Shown here piece after piece: positions 16,863-25,952 of a stretch of DNA of 64,000 nt (the stretch's first letter is position 1; every line of letters starts with the position of its first letter). Source of the DNA: Bifidobacterium panos (lineage in GTDB: Bacteria; Actinomycetota; Actinomycetes; Actinomycetales; Bifidobacteriaceae); assembly GCF_012932445.1 (NCBI RefSeq), contig NZ_JAAIIJ010000021.1:62001-126000 (forward strand). The letters are read 5' to 3'. The position numbers and the translations under genes were made by a program. The notes below the pieces were generated by a model. It was not told the origin of the DNA and made no database searches. It saw only the letters and a program-made list of their open reading frames with translations.

Positions 16863-16945
16863 CTTGCCAGAGGATTCTCAAGAGCGGCATAAGGGTTCTC
16901 GTCGGTGGCAAGTTCGTCGAACAACGCAGTTTCCTCATGCCTTTT
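16863..16945 (-). pseudogene. C-terminal fragment of the PIN-module antitoxin
   Basis: Bases CAGAGGATTCTCAAGAG...GGTTCTCGTCGG...GGCAAG...TCGTCGAACA match 10023-10105, the last 28 or so codons of the antitoxin gene, in the same orientation and with about 80-85% identity. It sits between two EPS genes, where it has no partner. Confidence 0.65.
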
Positions 16946-16962
16946 CAAGCGTAACCATGCCC

Positions 16963-18129
16963 TCACGGTCGCATTTTAACCGTTTTGCCCAAACGTGTTC
17001 TGAGCACTCCCGAGATGATTGCTCTCTGCAACGGAGTCACCAGAAAACGGTCAATCACCAGCGATAGCAAAGTCAAAGTCACGTAAATGGCGACAATCAA
17101 CACGCTTCCAGCGAGAGCCTTAAATAAAACGCCCTCGGGTTCGGGAACGATACTCCCAACCGCAGTCCAGAGTATTCTCCAGCCGAGATAATGCTCATGC
17201 AATAAATACACCCCGAATGCGCCGGAAGCAATGGTGTTAATCCAACGATTCGAAAAAGGAACTCGTCCGGTGTGATTCGCTACACACGCGAACATGGATG
17301 TCGCGGCCAGAATCTGCAATGGCCGCACACCGGCATGCAGCTGACCGGACCAGCCCAGCAACTCTCTTAGCTGCGGTGAGGATTGGTGCATAGCCAAGTA
17401 GCTAAAAACTGTCGAAAATACGACAAAGCCCAAAATAAAGCCTACTGTGCGCCCAAACGTAAACACTTTCAATGAATCATTGTACAGACGGAGATAAGCA
17501 CCAACGATATAACCGCAAATCCCGTAAACGACATTATCAAAGGGTATCGCGGTAATGCCCAGCAACGGCAAGCCGGACACCGCGGTCAAACTCATTGCCA
17601 GCACACTCAAAGTTCTCCTGCTGACCTGATTACACAGGATGTTCAAGAGGGGAGCTACGATCAGCAGCACAATATATGCCGTCATAAACCAATATTCATT
17701 GAACAATATCGGCAGTAACGTCCGTCGAAGCGTAAATGCCAGATGTCTCAGAGAGAAAACGTCTTTCAAGTAAGCCGGATGGCTCACAAGCCATAACGCG
17801 GTTGTCCCCAGCAATACAACAACCGAATAGATCACCACCTTGCTCCAAGCCTTGAACACCCGAACGGGGCTGAACGTCTTAGCGGCCATGAACCAGCCGG
17901 TTATTATGAAAAACAGCGAAACGCCAATCTGCCCTGACTGGACAAGCGTGTAAGCGGCAGCTCGTTTCCAACCAAGCGTTTTGGGCATCCACCCCATATG
18001 GATGGTGAAATGGCAAGTGAGCACAAGCAACATGGCTAATATGCGCAAGACCTCTATGGAGGAAGCTCTTAGTCTCCCCCCCCCCACGTTTCCACAACGT
18101 TCAGAGACAATCGCTCTATGCCAAGTCAT
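16963..18129 (-). CDS. Acyltransferase 3 family membrane protein, with in-frame G10 tract
   Basis: 388 residues with about ten membrane spans. The first span contains SSIEVLRILAMLLVLTCHFT with the catalytic-type histidine, as in OatA/NodX-like acyltransferases that add acetyl groups to surface sugars; FFIITGWFMA and EYWFMTAYIVLL follow, as usual. In this cluster it probably O-acetylates the EPS. The coding frame crosses ten G (18085-18076) at codons 15-18 (NVGGGR), and with ten it is open. A gain or loss of one G would stop translation early, so the enzyme is probably phase variable and on in this sequence. No later start codon keeps the first span. Confidence 0.85.
   Translation of the reverse strand: MTWHRAIVSERCGNVGGGRLRASSIEVLRILAMLLVLTCHFTIHMGWMPKTLGWKRAAAYTLVQSGQIGVSLFFIITGWFMAAKTFSPVRVFKAWSKVVIYSVVVLLGTTALWLVSHPAYLKDVFSLRHLAFTLRRTLLPILFNEYWFMTAYIVLLIVAPLLNILCNQVSRRTLSVLAMSLTAVSGLPLLGITAIPFDNVVYGICGYIVGAYLRLYNDSLKVFTFGRTVGFILGFVVFSTVFSYLAMHQSSPQLRELLGWSGQLHAGVRPLQILAATSMFACVANHTGRVPFSNRWINTIASGAFGVYLLHEHYLGWRILWTAVGSIVPEPEGVLFKALAGSVLIVAIYVTLTLLSLVIDRFLVTPLQRAIISGVLRTRLGKTVKMRP
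18076..18085 (-). repeat. Homopolymer G10 tract near the start of the acyltransferase gene
   Basis: Ten C on the plus strand, about 45 bases after the start codon. At this length slipping during replication is frequent in other bacteria with such tracts. Confidence 0.75.
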
Positions 18130-18315
18130 GATGGATCTTTCTCTCTCTAATCTTCCAACTCACTTTATAGAAAAACCAAGACCAACCGGCACCGGTTCGT
18201 CCATTTCTATCCAGATTGCCCGCTGACACTGAAATAGCGTCGACGAATGGAAAGACACACTCTCACACTATTACGACTCAGCGCACGCACGCGACTTCAT
18301 TTTTCTACCTGAACG

Positions 18316-18424
18316 ACACATCGGGTTCAATAACGGCCCATAGCAACAGCGTCGTCAAGGGCATGCAGGTGACGCTTGGTTCGAACGAACAACACATCGG
18401 GTTCAATAACGGCCCATAGCAACA
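18316..18424. repeat. 33-bp direct repeat at the 3' end of the polymerase gene
   Basis: Bases 18316-18348 recur at 18392-18424, offset 76 bp, with a 43-bp spacer. The stop codon of the polymerase (18327) lies in the left copy, while the right copy encodes its LLWAVIEPDV. A 76-bp duplication is not a multiple of three, so it changed the last 20 or so residues. Confidence 0.7.
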
Positions 18425-19529
18425 ACGGGGCCAATATGCCGAAGCCAAAATCCAACACATGCCGTTCTGTGAATCCCATAACCAGATAAACTAAAATCAT
18501 CAGGCATACTTCTATGTTCTTCTGCGACTCTTCGACTTTAACATCTTTGACCAGAGTGAATCGGAACAAGTTTCCCACTGTTCCAGCCAACAATGAGAAT
18601 AAGAGGAAGATGATCAGAGCAAGTACCACCCCGTATCCGCAGAGCATGTAAATGTAAAAATTATCCAGAGAACCGCCCGTCGAGAATAAGTTCTTAGTGT
18701 ATTCGGAAGCCCCAAACACTTGAATATGCTGTATTCCTTGCGACCAAGATAGAGGACGGGAAGATAGCAACTGGTTCAGTCGTGAATCATTCCCGAATAC
18801 AGTGGCCACAATAACCGATAAACACAGCATTGCCCAAGGTGCAAGAACCGTAAGGCAAGCCACGCCAGGCCATCGTCTAATGAAATAGGACAAAACAATC
18901 AAGAAAATGCCAAATATCGCGGACAGAATTGCAGTTCTAGAGGCGGTGAAATAATAAGTAATGCTCACCAGCGCAGCCGCAGACAGCAAACATACAGTTT
19001 TAGTTAATCGATCTCGCGTATAAATACCGGCACAAATCAACGGAAGCAAGAAACAAATCGAGTAATTGGGATGATCAAAACCGAGTGATAGTCGAGTGCC
19101 CAGTCCATCACCCTCCACATGTACTACAGACACATGATCCATAACTGCCCCGGTCACATAGGCAATCAAATTGACAATGAAAAACAAGCCTGCCGCGATT
19201 CCCCAGTAACCGACATAACGCGTGACACCCAAATCAAGCAATGCCAACGCAATGAACAAGGCCATAATCAAATCTATCTTGTTCAAACAGAGAAAATAAG
19301 CACATGCCAAGCCAGACAAAGCAACAACTGCGATCAGCTGTTTTCCGCTGAAACGGTAACCACCAACAAGCAGCCACATTACTTTACTTGCGCATAGAAA
19401 TGCCACCACAAGCACGGTCAGATACACATATAATGAGTTGGAGAAAAAAACCTGATCAGCATATTTGGCCAGCAAGCTTAAAGCGATGATGAGCAGATCA
19501 ACAATACGAATTTGCTTGATATAGCTCAT
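18327..19529 (-). CDS. O-antigen/EPS polymerase (Wzy-like)
   Basis: 400 residues with about eleven membrane spans and a large outer loop (SLGFDHPNYSICFLLPLIC and later SRPLSWSQGIQHIQVF), the profile of Wzy/O-antigen ligase-like polymerases. It joins EPS repeat units on the outer face of the membrane. Its start ATG overlaps the stop of the glycosyltransferase before it (ATGA), so they are translated together. The C-terminal end (DVLFVRTKRHLHALDDAVAM) appears to result from a 76-bp local duplication. Base composition is clearly more AT-rich than the flanking cell-wall genes, as in much of this cluster. Confidence 0.8.
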   Translation of the reverse strand: MSYIKQIRIVDLLIIALSLLAKYADQVFFSNSLYVYLTVLVVAFLCASKVMWLLVGGYRFSGKQLIAVVALSGLACAYFLCLNKIDLIMALFIALALLDLGVTRYVGYWGIAAGLFFIVNLIAYVTGAVMDHVSVVHVEGDGLGTRLSLGFDHPNYSICFLLPLICAGIYTRDRLTKTVCLLSAAALVSITYYFTASRTAILSAIFGIFLIVLSYFIRRWPGVACLTVLAPWAMLCLSVIVATVFGNDSRLNQLLSSRPLSWSQGIQHIQVFGASEYTKNLFSTGGSLDNFYIYMLCGYGVVLALIIFLLFSLLAGTVGNLFRFTLVKDVKVEESQKNIEVCLMILVYLVMGFTERHVLDFGFGILAPLLLWAVIEPDVLFVRTKRHLHALDDAVAMGRY

Positions 19530-20530
19530 TGTCCGTTCCCTTTCTCCGAAATCCAGCCGACTAAAGTTTTATCGCCTTCTTCGGTAAAACTTGGCAAATT
19601 CTCTTTCCAAGAAAGCTTGAACGCCCATGTGGAGCCATTAAGCAGCGTCTTCACTTCAGAGGAATTATAGGAAACAGAATCACGCAATAGGGGTAGTAAC
19701 ATCTCACAATCAGTATTGTTCACCGGAATCGCATCGTACTCGGCGCGAGCTGCGGGAATGCTGTTTCTCGCAATTTGAGCGCAATAAAAAACTAAGAAGT
19801 AGTCAATCAGCGTATTGAATTCAAGCCAATAATGAATCAAACAGTCGTAGATGAACCGGTACGTCACCGAATTCGGTTTGGATGCGATGCAATACGACAT
19901 CCATTCCGATGGCACGGGAATTCGTAAACTTTCGAAAAAATCCGAGCGAATTCCTTTTACCGTATACGTCGGCAAATCGAATATTCCAGCGGGAATGTCT
20001 GTAACTAGAACGGTCGCATCCAGCCACAGGCCACCATGCTTAGCCAGTAAAGCCGCCCGGATTATATCAGTCATCTGCTGAGGAGAAATTATCTCATCAG
20101 CATATTTGCGACAAATCTCGCTTGGAAGCTGACAGTATTGCTGGTAGTTTTCGTTCGTGATGACAACAACCGCGTGCTCCCCTCCATGCTCCTTGACACG
20201 TCGCATAAGCGCTTTAATAAAGGCCGGCGCGTTCTCTTCTCCTTGCAGCCAGCAAGTCCACACAATTTCATCATTAGCAATGTTAGGGGCAGCGGCAGAG
20301 CCAGCATCAATATACTTGTCGATTTCCTGCTGAAAGTAAGTTCTGCACCAGTTTGTCAGCCAATGTTCTTTGCTAGAGAACAATCTGCCGAAAGCAGGAA
20401 TCTTAAGGCGCTCAGCCACTTTATAATCTACATGGCAAATCACCTCCAACCATGCATATTTAAGACCGAATAGTCTGGCATGCTGAGTAAAACGCCGAAA
20501 TTGGCTACCTTCTGCTTTAGCCTTAGTCAT
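19526..20530 (-). CDS. Capsular-polysaccharide-type glycosyltransferase (DXD family)
   Basis: 334 residues. EIVWTCWLQGEENAPAF is the N-terminal mark of Caps_synth/Gly_transf_sug enzymes, and AALLAKHGGLWLDATVLVTD carries the D-x-T version of the metal-binding D-x-D. It transfers a sugar to the lipid-linked EPS unit in the cytoplasm. ATG 20530 overlaps the stop of the preceding gene (ATGA). An earlier in-frame ATG (20563) lies inside that gene. No membrane span is seen. The sugar is unknown. Confidence 0.8.
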   Translation of the reverse strand: MTKAKAEGSQFRRFTQHARLFGLKYAWLEVICHVDYKVAERLKIPAFGRLFSSKEHWLTNWCRTYFQQEIDKYIDAGSAAAPNIANDEIVWTCWLQGEENAPAFIKALMRRVKEHGGEHAVVVITNENYQQYCQLPSEICRKYADEIISPQQMTDIIRAALLAKHGGLWLDATVLVTDIPAGIFDLPTYTVKGIRSDFFESLRIPVPSEWMSYCIASKPNSVTYRFIYDCLIHYWLEFNTLIDYFLVFYCAQIARNSIPAARAEYDAIPVNNTDCEMLLPLLRDSVSYNSSEVKTLLNGSTWAFKLSWKENLPSFTEEGDKTLVGWISEKGNGQ

Positions 20531-21198
20531 TGTCCGACCTTTCTGTTTCGACATGCTTTCCATCTACGAGAAAGTACTTTCAACGCAACGACACAAATAA
20601 CCATTCCTACAAACAAGCCACTCGCGATTGGAACAACCAACAGCACTTCAACCCATTTGCTCGGGGAACGAGAGGAAATCTCGCTCGAGTCACCGCCCGA
20701 CAGAATGATTTTATTACTTTCAGCCGCATTAGCAGATGCCTCACTCTGCTTTATAAGCACCTTGCTAAAAGCAATTGCAATCGCCGTGGACTCATGACTA
20801 TCAACGGTACAGGCCTTAATTTCAAGCTGCTGCGTAGGAGTCTGAGCTCTCAGCGACAAACTCTCACGCAAAGCATCTTGCTCTATTGTGATGCCCTGAG
20901 TCTTTTCGAGCGTTTCTCGCGTCTCCTGCAGAGAGTTATCTGATATTGAATTGAATGCATAGTGACGTAACTGATCAGACGTTTCCTTCCATGTGGCTTT
21001 TCCGTTCTCAACGTCCAAAACCGTTTTCGCGCAGTAACTGGTAGGAGAATTGATGGCGTAACCAAACAAAGCACCAAAAATCGAAATCAGGACAACAATC
21101 CAGATAAGTTTGTGTTGCAGAACCGTCTCTTGAAGAAAAGCAACGTCAAAAGCCGCATCCTCGTCAGCGATCGGTTGCTGATCTTTCGTCTCTGTCAC
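20527..21198 (-). CDS. Wzz-like chain-length determinant protein
   Basis: 223 residues. Two membrane spans (HKLIWIVVLISIFGALFGYA and WVEVLLVVPIASGLFVGMVI) enclose a mainly helical outer domain of about 130 residues, as in Wzz/capsule chain-length regulators. It lacks a cytoplasmic kinase domain. GTG 21198 has AAAGGG six bases before it; a GTG at 21213 is open but lies upstream of that ribosome site. It sits between the glycosyltransferases and the polymerase, whose product length it probably controls. Confidence 0.78.
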   Translation of the reverse strand: MTETKDQQPIADEDAAFDVAFLQETVLQHKLIWIVVLISIFGALFGYAINSPTSYCAKTVLDVENGKATWKETSDQLRHYAFNSISDNSLQETRETLEKTQGITIEQDALRESLSLRAQTPTQQLEIKACTVDSHESTAIAIAFSKVLIKQSEASANAAESNKIILSGGDSSEISSRSPSKWVEVLLVVPIASGLFVGMVICVVALKVLSRRWKACRNRKVGQ

Positions 21199-21234
21199 GA
21201 GAGTCCCTTTCACGGTTGCACAGCGTGCCTTATT

Positions 21235-22368
21235 TCAGCATAGCCTCAAACTATCCTTGTATATTCCCTCGACCATTTTCGCCGTTGCCTTATATGAAAA
21301 ACCCAGCTTTGCGAACTTGTCTGCACTTTGCCGACGGTTCGCAAAATCACTGTCAAGACAAGCGATATCAACAACTTTCTCTGCCCATTCATTAGCGTCG
21401 TTTAATCCCAGACGATATTCGCCGGAAATATGAGCGCCAAAACTTGGCACATTATCGGAACATATGAACGGTAGGCCGGCAACTGCCGCTTCGATTGGAG
21501 TAGTTGGAGCACCTTCAAACGTACTCGGCATCGTAAATACGTCAAGGGCCCAATAATATGGTGCGACATTATCTGTCGCACTTCGGATAATTAAAGCATT
21601 GTCTATTCCTAACTGAGACGCGTATACTTCAATCCGTTCCTTAAGCGGCCCTTCGCCGACCAGCAAAAGTTTTGCTCTCACTCCGCCGTCCAACAGATGC
21701 TTCAGAATACCTACCTGAAACAGCGGATTCTTCGCCTCCGAAAGGCGACCTGGAGCCCCAAAGAGCACCGTGTCATTCTCAATGCCTAGCTCAGCTCGAT
21801 AAGCTTCGCGCACCTCATGATTGAAGCGCAGCATATCAATATCGACTCCATTGCGAACAACCTGGAAATCACCTTTCCCGAATAAATATTCTCCCGCTTC
21901 TGAGGAACAAGCTAAACATGTCGTAGCGGATTTGCCCCATACAGTTTTTCCAGCCGTATGAGCAATCTGCTTTACAAGTTTCAGGCCACTGCCAAAGGCG
22001 GTATTGTGAGAATGCACGATACGGACTGGCACGCCTTCTTGTTCAGCTATATGAGCGTAGGCGAAACCCATGCCGTTCATGGTGTTGATATGGACGATGT
22101 CATAATGATGCTCTCTTAGGAGACTACGCCACTTTTTTGTTGATGCTTTAAAGCGTGTACGCAATCCCGGCTTATGGCCTTTAAAGACGACATATCGGCA
22201 CCCACCCAGTTTCGCGATCTCTGTGTCATGGCTTTCGTTCCAATCGTGCGTGCAGAAGATATCAAAACCGAAAACTTGCGAATTGAGACACCTGACAGTG
22301 TTCATGACAAAAGTCTCGATTCCGCCGAAACCCCACCCTTCGGAGTAATACAGTACCCTCTTTTGCAT
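21235..22368 (-). CDS. Glycosyltransferase family 4
   Basis: 377 residues, starting MQKRVLYYSEGWGFGGIETF, the usual N-terminal strand and glycine loop of GT-B enzymes. VLFGAPGRLSEAKNPLFQVG opens the C-terminal nucleotide-sugar domain, and DVFTMPSTFEGAPTTPIEAA has the E-x-x-x-x-x-x-x-E motif. ATG 22368 has AGAAAGG at good spacing; the open frame upstream lacks one. It transfers an unknown sugar in EPS unit assembly. Confidence 0.85.
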   Translation of the reverse strand: MQKRVLYYSEGWGFGGIETFVMNTVRCLNSQVFGFDIFCTHDWNESHDTEIAKLGGCRYVVFKGHKPGLRTRFKASTKKWRSLLREHHYDIVHINTMNGMGFAYAHIAEQEGVPVRIVHSHNTAFGSGLKLVKQIAHTAGKTVWGKSATTCLACSSEAGEYLFGKGDFQVVRNGVDIDMLRFNHEVREAYRAELGIENDTVLFGAPGRLSEAKNPLFQVGILKHLLDGGVRAKLLLVGEGPLKERIEVYASQLGIDNALIIRSATDNVAPYYWALDVFTMPSTFEGAPTTPIEAAVAGLPFICSDNVPSFGAHISGEYRLGLNDANEWAEKVVDIACLDSDFANRRQSADKFAKLGFSYKATAKMVEGIYKDSLRLC

Positions 22369-22507
22369 GAACACCTTTCTTTCGTTTCTCGCTAGTTCCA
22401 CGGAACACCATGTATCCTGGATGTCTTTACACCACACATGAACAGAGATGCAAGATCGTTCTTGCACTTGCACATATCCTTTTATTCTATTCCCTACTCA
22501 CTCACAG

Positions 22508-23923
22508 TCAGAACTTTCTTCTACCTAGTAATGCAAAAACTTCTTGAACCGTAGGTCTGACATCCCAGTACATGATCAGCAGTAATGCAACAAAACAGCC
22601 CCATGACAGAACCGAAGAATACGGAATCTGAAATGTTAATACGACGGCACTCACAATTAGACAGATGTTCCCTAGTGCGAGTGCCAATGGATTCACCTTG
22701 ATGCGAATAATGCTACGAGAGTTGTGTACTCTCATCAACCATACAATGCCATTGCCTAGGACAGATGCGATTCCTGCACCGGGCAATCCTGTCCATCTGA
22801 TTAAAAAATAAAGAGTCACAGTACATATACCGGCACCAGCCAAAGTAGAGACAAACAGATAGCGCGTCTTCATGCTGGCGGTGTAGACCGTTCCATAATA
22901 TGCGCTAAGCGTACTGTAATAGAATGCCAACAGAAGCAACGGAATGAGCGGCCATGCTTGATAGAACTCACCCTGCAAGAAAAAACGAGCAACCCAAGAA
23001 GAGATGCACATAAAAAAACCTGCGCATAAGGCAATGCCCGCATTATAGAGCTTGAAGACCTTCGAGAAAAAGACGTCCTGCCCCGCCGATTTGAATTCCT
23101 GAAAAGCGGACAAATTCCATGCCTGCTGAAAAATGTTGGACATAATATTGAGAATCGCGGGGAACTTACTGGCTGATGCAAATAATCCACTAGCAGCAAT
23201 CCCAATCATTCCTGTGATGAAAAATCTGTTTATGCTTTGGCTGGCCCACCAGAATAAAGAATTCGGAATCAGAGGAAGCGAATAAATCAGCATTCTATGA
23301 CCGTAACTACGCGCATCTGCACGTGCAGAAAAGAAATATCTATAGTACTTACCGAAGATAAGATACCAGCAACAACCCGCCAAATTACCTATGACCAGAG
23401 ATAGGAAGAAACCCTCAACACCCATGCGCATGAATGCAATAAAAGCAACCGCTAACACAATATTCGTCACTGAGGAAATGACGGAAGCCCAGATCATATT
23501 TTTCACTTGATCAAGACCGCGAGCGATATTGGAAAAGAACAGCTGGAACGTCATAACCGCAAAAGCGATAAGAAACCAGATCTTATAGTCTCCAAGACCC
23601 CCGAAGAACGAAAAGTCTAAAAAGGGAAGCATCAGGGCAACCAGGACACAACTGGCAAGGTTAATATAGAAACCCGTAGAAATGTACTTTGCGCTATTCT
23701 CCCCGTCCTCAACACAGAAACGAAGCACTGAATCCGAAATAGACGCGGTGGCAAGTGGCGTAATCAAGGAAATTACCGTGTTCAGCATATCTGTAATGCC
23801 GAACTCGCTAGCTGAAAGATAGTACGTATATAACGGCACCAGCAGGAAAGTGACTAATTTGATAGCAATGTTGCTGACGGTGAAAAGACCGATATTTTTA
23901 AATAAAGCTGAATATCGAGACAT
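22508..23923 (-). CDS. EPS flippase (Wzx-like, MATE/MVF superfamily)
   Basis: 471 residues with about 12-14 membrane spans. The start MSRYSALFKNIGLFTVSNIA and the second-span region FLLVPLYTYYLSASEFGITD are typical of Wzx polysaccharide exporters. It moves the lipid-linked repeat unit across the membrane for the polymerase. ATG 23923 follows AGGGGA. The next gene upstream ends 19 bases before it, so they share a transcript. Confidence 0.88.
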   Translation of the reverse strand: MSRYSALFKNIGLFTVSNIAIKLVTFLLVPLYTYYLSASEFGITDMLNTVISLITPLATASISDSVLRFCVEDGENSAKYISTGFYINLASCVLVALMLPFLDFSFFGGLGDYKIWFLIAFAVMTFQLFFSNIARGLDQVKNMIWASVISSVTNIVLAVAFIAFMRMGVEGFFLSLVIGNLAGCCWYLIFGKYYRYFFSARADARSYGHRMLIYSLPLIPNSLFWWASQSINRFFITGMIGIAASGLFASASKFPAILNIMSNIFQQAWNLSAFQEFKSAGQDVFFSKVFKLYNAGIALCAGFFMCISSWVARFFLQGEFYQAWPLIPLLLLAFYYSTLSAYYGTVYTASMKTRYLFVSTLAGAGICTVTLYFLIRWTGLPGAGIASVLGNGIVWLMRVHNSRSIIRIKVNPLALALGNICLIVSAVVLTFQIPYSSVLSWGCFVALLLIMYWDVRPTVQEVFALLGRRKF

Positions 23924-23942
23924 GATCTTCCCCTGAAGATGA

Positions 23943-25019
23943 TCAGCACTGGTCGCGTGTGACCTGAAACTGGTTCTTCCAACGTTCAATGGCGCCAAAC
24001 GGAAGGCTTATCGACGTGCTACGTTCTTCTTCGATAAGCTGCTCCATCCTCTGTCGAAGGTCATCTCGCTCAATAACGGGGATGTTGGTGTCCTTGCCGA
24101 TGGCACGGGCACGATTGTCAACGACAACAATCATGGAACGAACCTTGTGATTCAAACAGTGGACACCGGCATGAAGACGAGTGCCGAAATAATCAATCGA
24201 TTCCTTGTGCTCCGACAGAAATGCATCGAGATTACTCATGTGATGGCCAATGGTTTTGATTTGATTAATATCAATAAGCGAAGAAACGTATTCCAAATCC
24301 TCCTCGGCCTGAATCCAAAAATAGACATTACGATAATGCTCAATCAGCGTTTCCAGCATGAACTTGTCTTGTTCGGGATCGCGAGCGTAATCTGTCACAG
24401 TGGTCAAAACATCCACGTTCTTAGACGTAGGAATCTGTGTGCAAAAATCTGGCGTCAAATCCCACATTGTCACGCATGCAGTGTTGACGACATTCCTGAT
24501 ACCTGCTTCTTCAAGAGCACGTTTGGTTTGTTCGTCACGAACGGAGTGAAGCACCGTGGGATCCAATAGATATTTGAGCACCCTCACGGAATACGGGGTA
24601 AACGCCTTTGCCGTAATTTGCTTCAAGTTTCGCATTCCCACCGCAAGTAGGACCACAGAATTGTGATATGCGGTCAAACGCAATAGCGGAAGCGCGAGCG
24701 GATTATTTTCCTTCAAATTCATGGTCAGCATATTGGTACCACAGACGAACTTACGCTCATTTTTAATTGCGCTTTCAAGAACGCTGGAATACGTATGAGT
24801 CGGAAGATGCTTGAAACTTTGTTGAGGGAACAACTCACCCATCTGTTTCTGGACGTAAGACATGATGATTTGGTCTCCAGCGTTTTCGCTGCCCATAGCT
24901 GTGTCAAGCAGGGTAATTTCATCATGACGAAAGTCACTGGATCTATTATGGGACGGCAGATGACTTGTGACAATGAAACTAGTTGTCTTCACTATGCGTT
25001 TCAAAAAAGCTGGCTTCAT
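23943..25019 (-). CDS. Polysaccharide pyruvyltransferase family protein
   Basis: 358 residues. ITLLDTAMGSENAGDQIIMS is the N-terminal G-x-x-N-x-G-D motif of PS_pyruv_trans proteins, and SIDYFGTRLHAGVHCLNHKV near the C-terminus is the matching R-L-H-x-G block. Such enzymes add ketal pyruvate to EPS sugars, giving negative charge; some family members have other roles. It precedes the flippase by 19 bases in the same direction. Confidence 0.83.
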   Translation of the reverse strand: MKPAFLKRIVKTTSFIVTSHLPSHNRSSDFRHDEITLLDTAMGSENAGDQIIMSYVQKQMGELFPQQSFKHLPTHTYSSVLESAIKNERKFVCGTNMLTMNLKENNPLALPLLRLTAYHNSVVLLAVGMRNLKQITAKAFTPYSVRVLKYLLDPTVLHSVRDEQTKRALEEAGIRNVVNTACVTMWDLTPDFCTQIPTSKNVDVLTTVTDYARDPEQDKFMLETLIEHYRNVYFWIQAEEDLEYVSSLIDINQIKTIGHHMSNLDAFLSEHKESIDYFGTRLHAGVHCLNHKVRSMIVVVDNRARAIGKDTNIPVIERDDLRQRMEQLIEEERSTSISLPFGAIERWKNQFQVTRDQC

Positions 25020-25120
25020 CTTTTACTCCATGTGACAACCGATACGATCTGAGATTTTAATTAGCTTCTCATAAGGCTAATTCGATGGACATTTTCCCAC
25101 ATGCACTACAAACAGACCAT

Positions 25121-25942
25121 CTAAAAGCTTTTGTCATAGGTTTTCCCTCCGAACTTGGCTTTGAGGAAGCCGGTGCCTTTTTTCCACCAGTTGACGGGCT
25201 CGGGACTGACAACGGGCAGCTCGGCGAACGAGTAGTCGTTGGTGACGAGCCAAGGGTCAAGCAGACGTTCGCTGACGCGGCCGAGGTAACGGGCTTGGAA
25301 AGCGTCGCCGTATTGGGCTGGATCCAAACGGCGTTCCAGCTCGAAGAGAATCGGGAACAGCCAGGTGCAATACTCGTCAAAGCGCTCGCGGCTCATGATG
25401 AACATGTTGAAGATGTGGGCACTGGTGGATTTCATCAGCTTATCCCATGCGAGCACATAGTCGGGAGCCAAGTCGGCCAGCACCTCGCGGCAGGTGTCGA
25501 ATTGCTCGGCGTGGAAGGTGTGCGCGTAGTGCGAATAGACGGTTTCGATGTAATAATTGCGCTTCTTGGCCACGACGATGTTGCAATCAGCCAGCAACGC
25601 ACGCACCTCGTCTGAACCCACGATGCGCTCGAATCGGTCGCGCTTGAACCTCGCGCCGAACTTGGCCGAACCGAGATGGCGGCGGTAATGCACCAACCCC
25701 TTGTAATCCGTGTCGCAGTTCTTCCACAGCCAATACAGGCCGGTCAGCTCGCAATAATACCCGTTGCGATCAGAGATGTTGTCCCCGCTGTCGTCACCGG
25801 TCATGTCCGCGCATACTTCGGGGTGCAAGGCCGCGCCCACGTGCAATGGCAGGTACATCGGGTTACTGGGCATGCGATATGGCTTATGCGTGGCGACACC
25901 CACCGTGACGGTGGGAGCCGGGGTTGCAGTTGAAGAACTCAC
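25121..25942 (-). CDS. DUF4422 glycosyltransferase
   Basis: 273 residues. VTVGVATHKPYRMPSNPMYL and LTGLYWLWKNCDTDYKGLVH with YRRHLG are hallmarks of DUF4422, a family in EPS and LPS clusters regarded as GT-A-like galactosyl- or galactofuranosyl-type transferases. The HIFNMFIMSRERFDEYCTWL stretch is also conserved. GTG 25942 is chosen because GAGGTG lies six bases upstream; longer open frame upstream overlaps the next gene and is a shadow. It begins 10 bp after the DUF4012 stop. Confidence 0.82.
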   Translation of the reverse strand: MSSSTATPAPTVTVGVATHKPYRMPSNPMYLPLHVGAALHPEVCADMTGDDSGDNISDRNGYYCELTGLYWLWKNCDTDYKGLVHYRRHLGSAKFGARFKRDRFERIVGSDEVRALLADCNIVVAKKRNYYIETVYSHYAHTFHAEQFDTCREVLADLAPDYVLAWDKLMKSTSAHIFNMFIMSRERFDEYCTWLFPILFELERRLDPAQYGDAFQARYLGRVSERLLDPWLVTNDYSFAELPVVSPEPVNWWKKGTGFLKAKFGGKTYDKSF

Positions 25943-25952
25943 AGCAATCACC

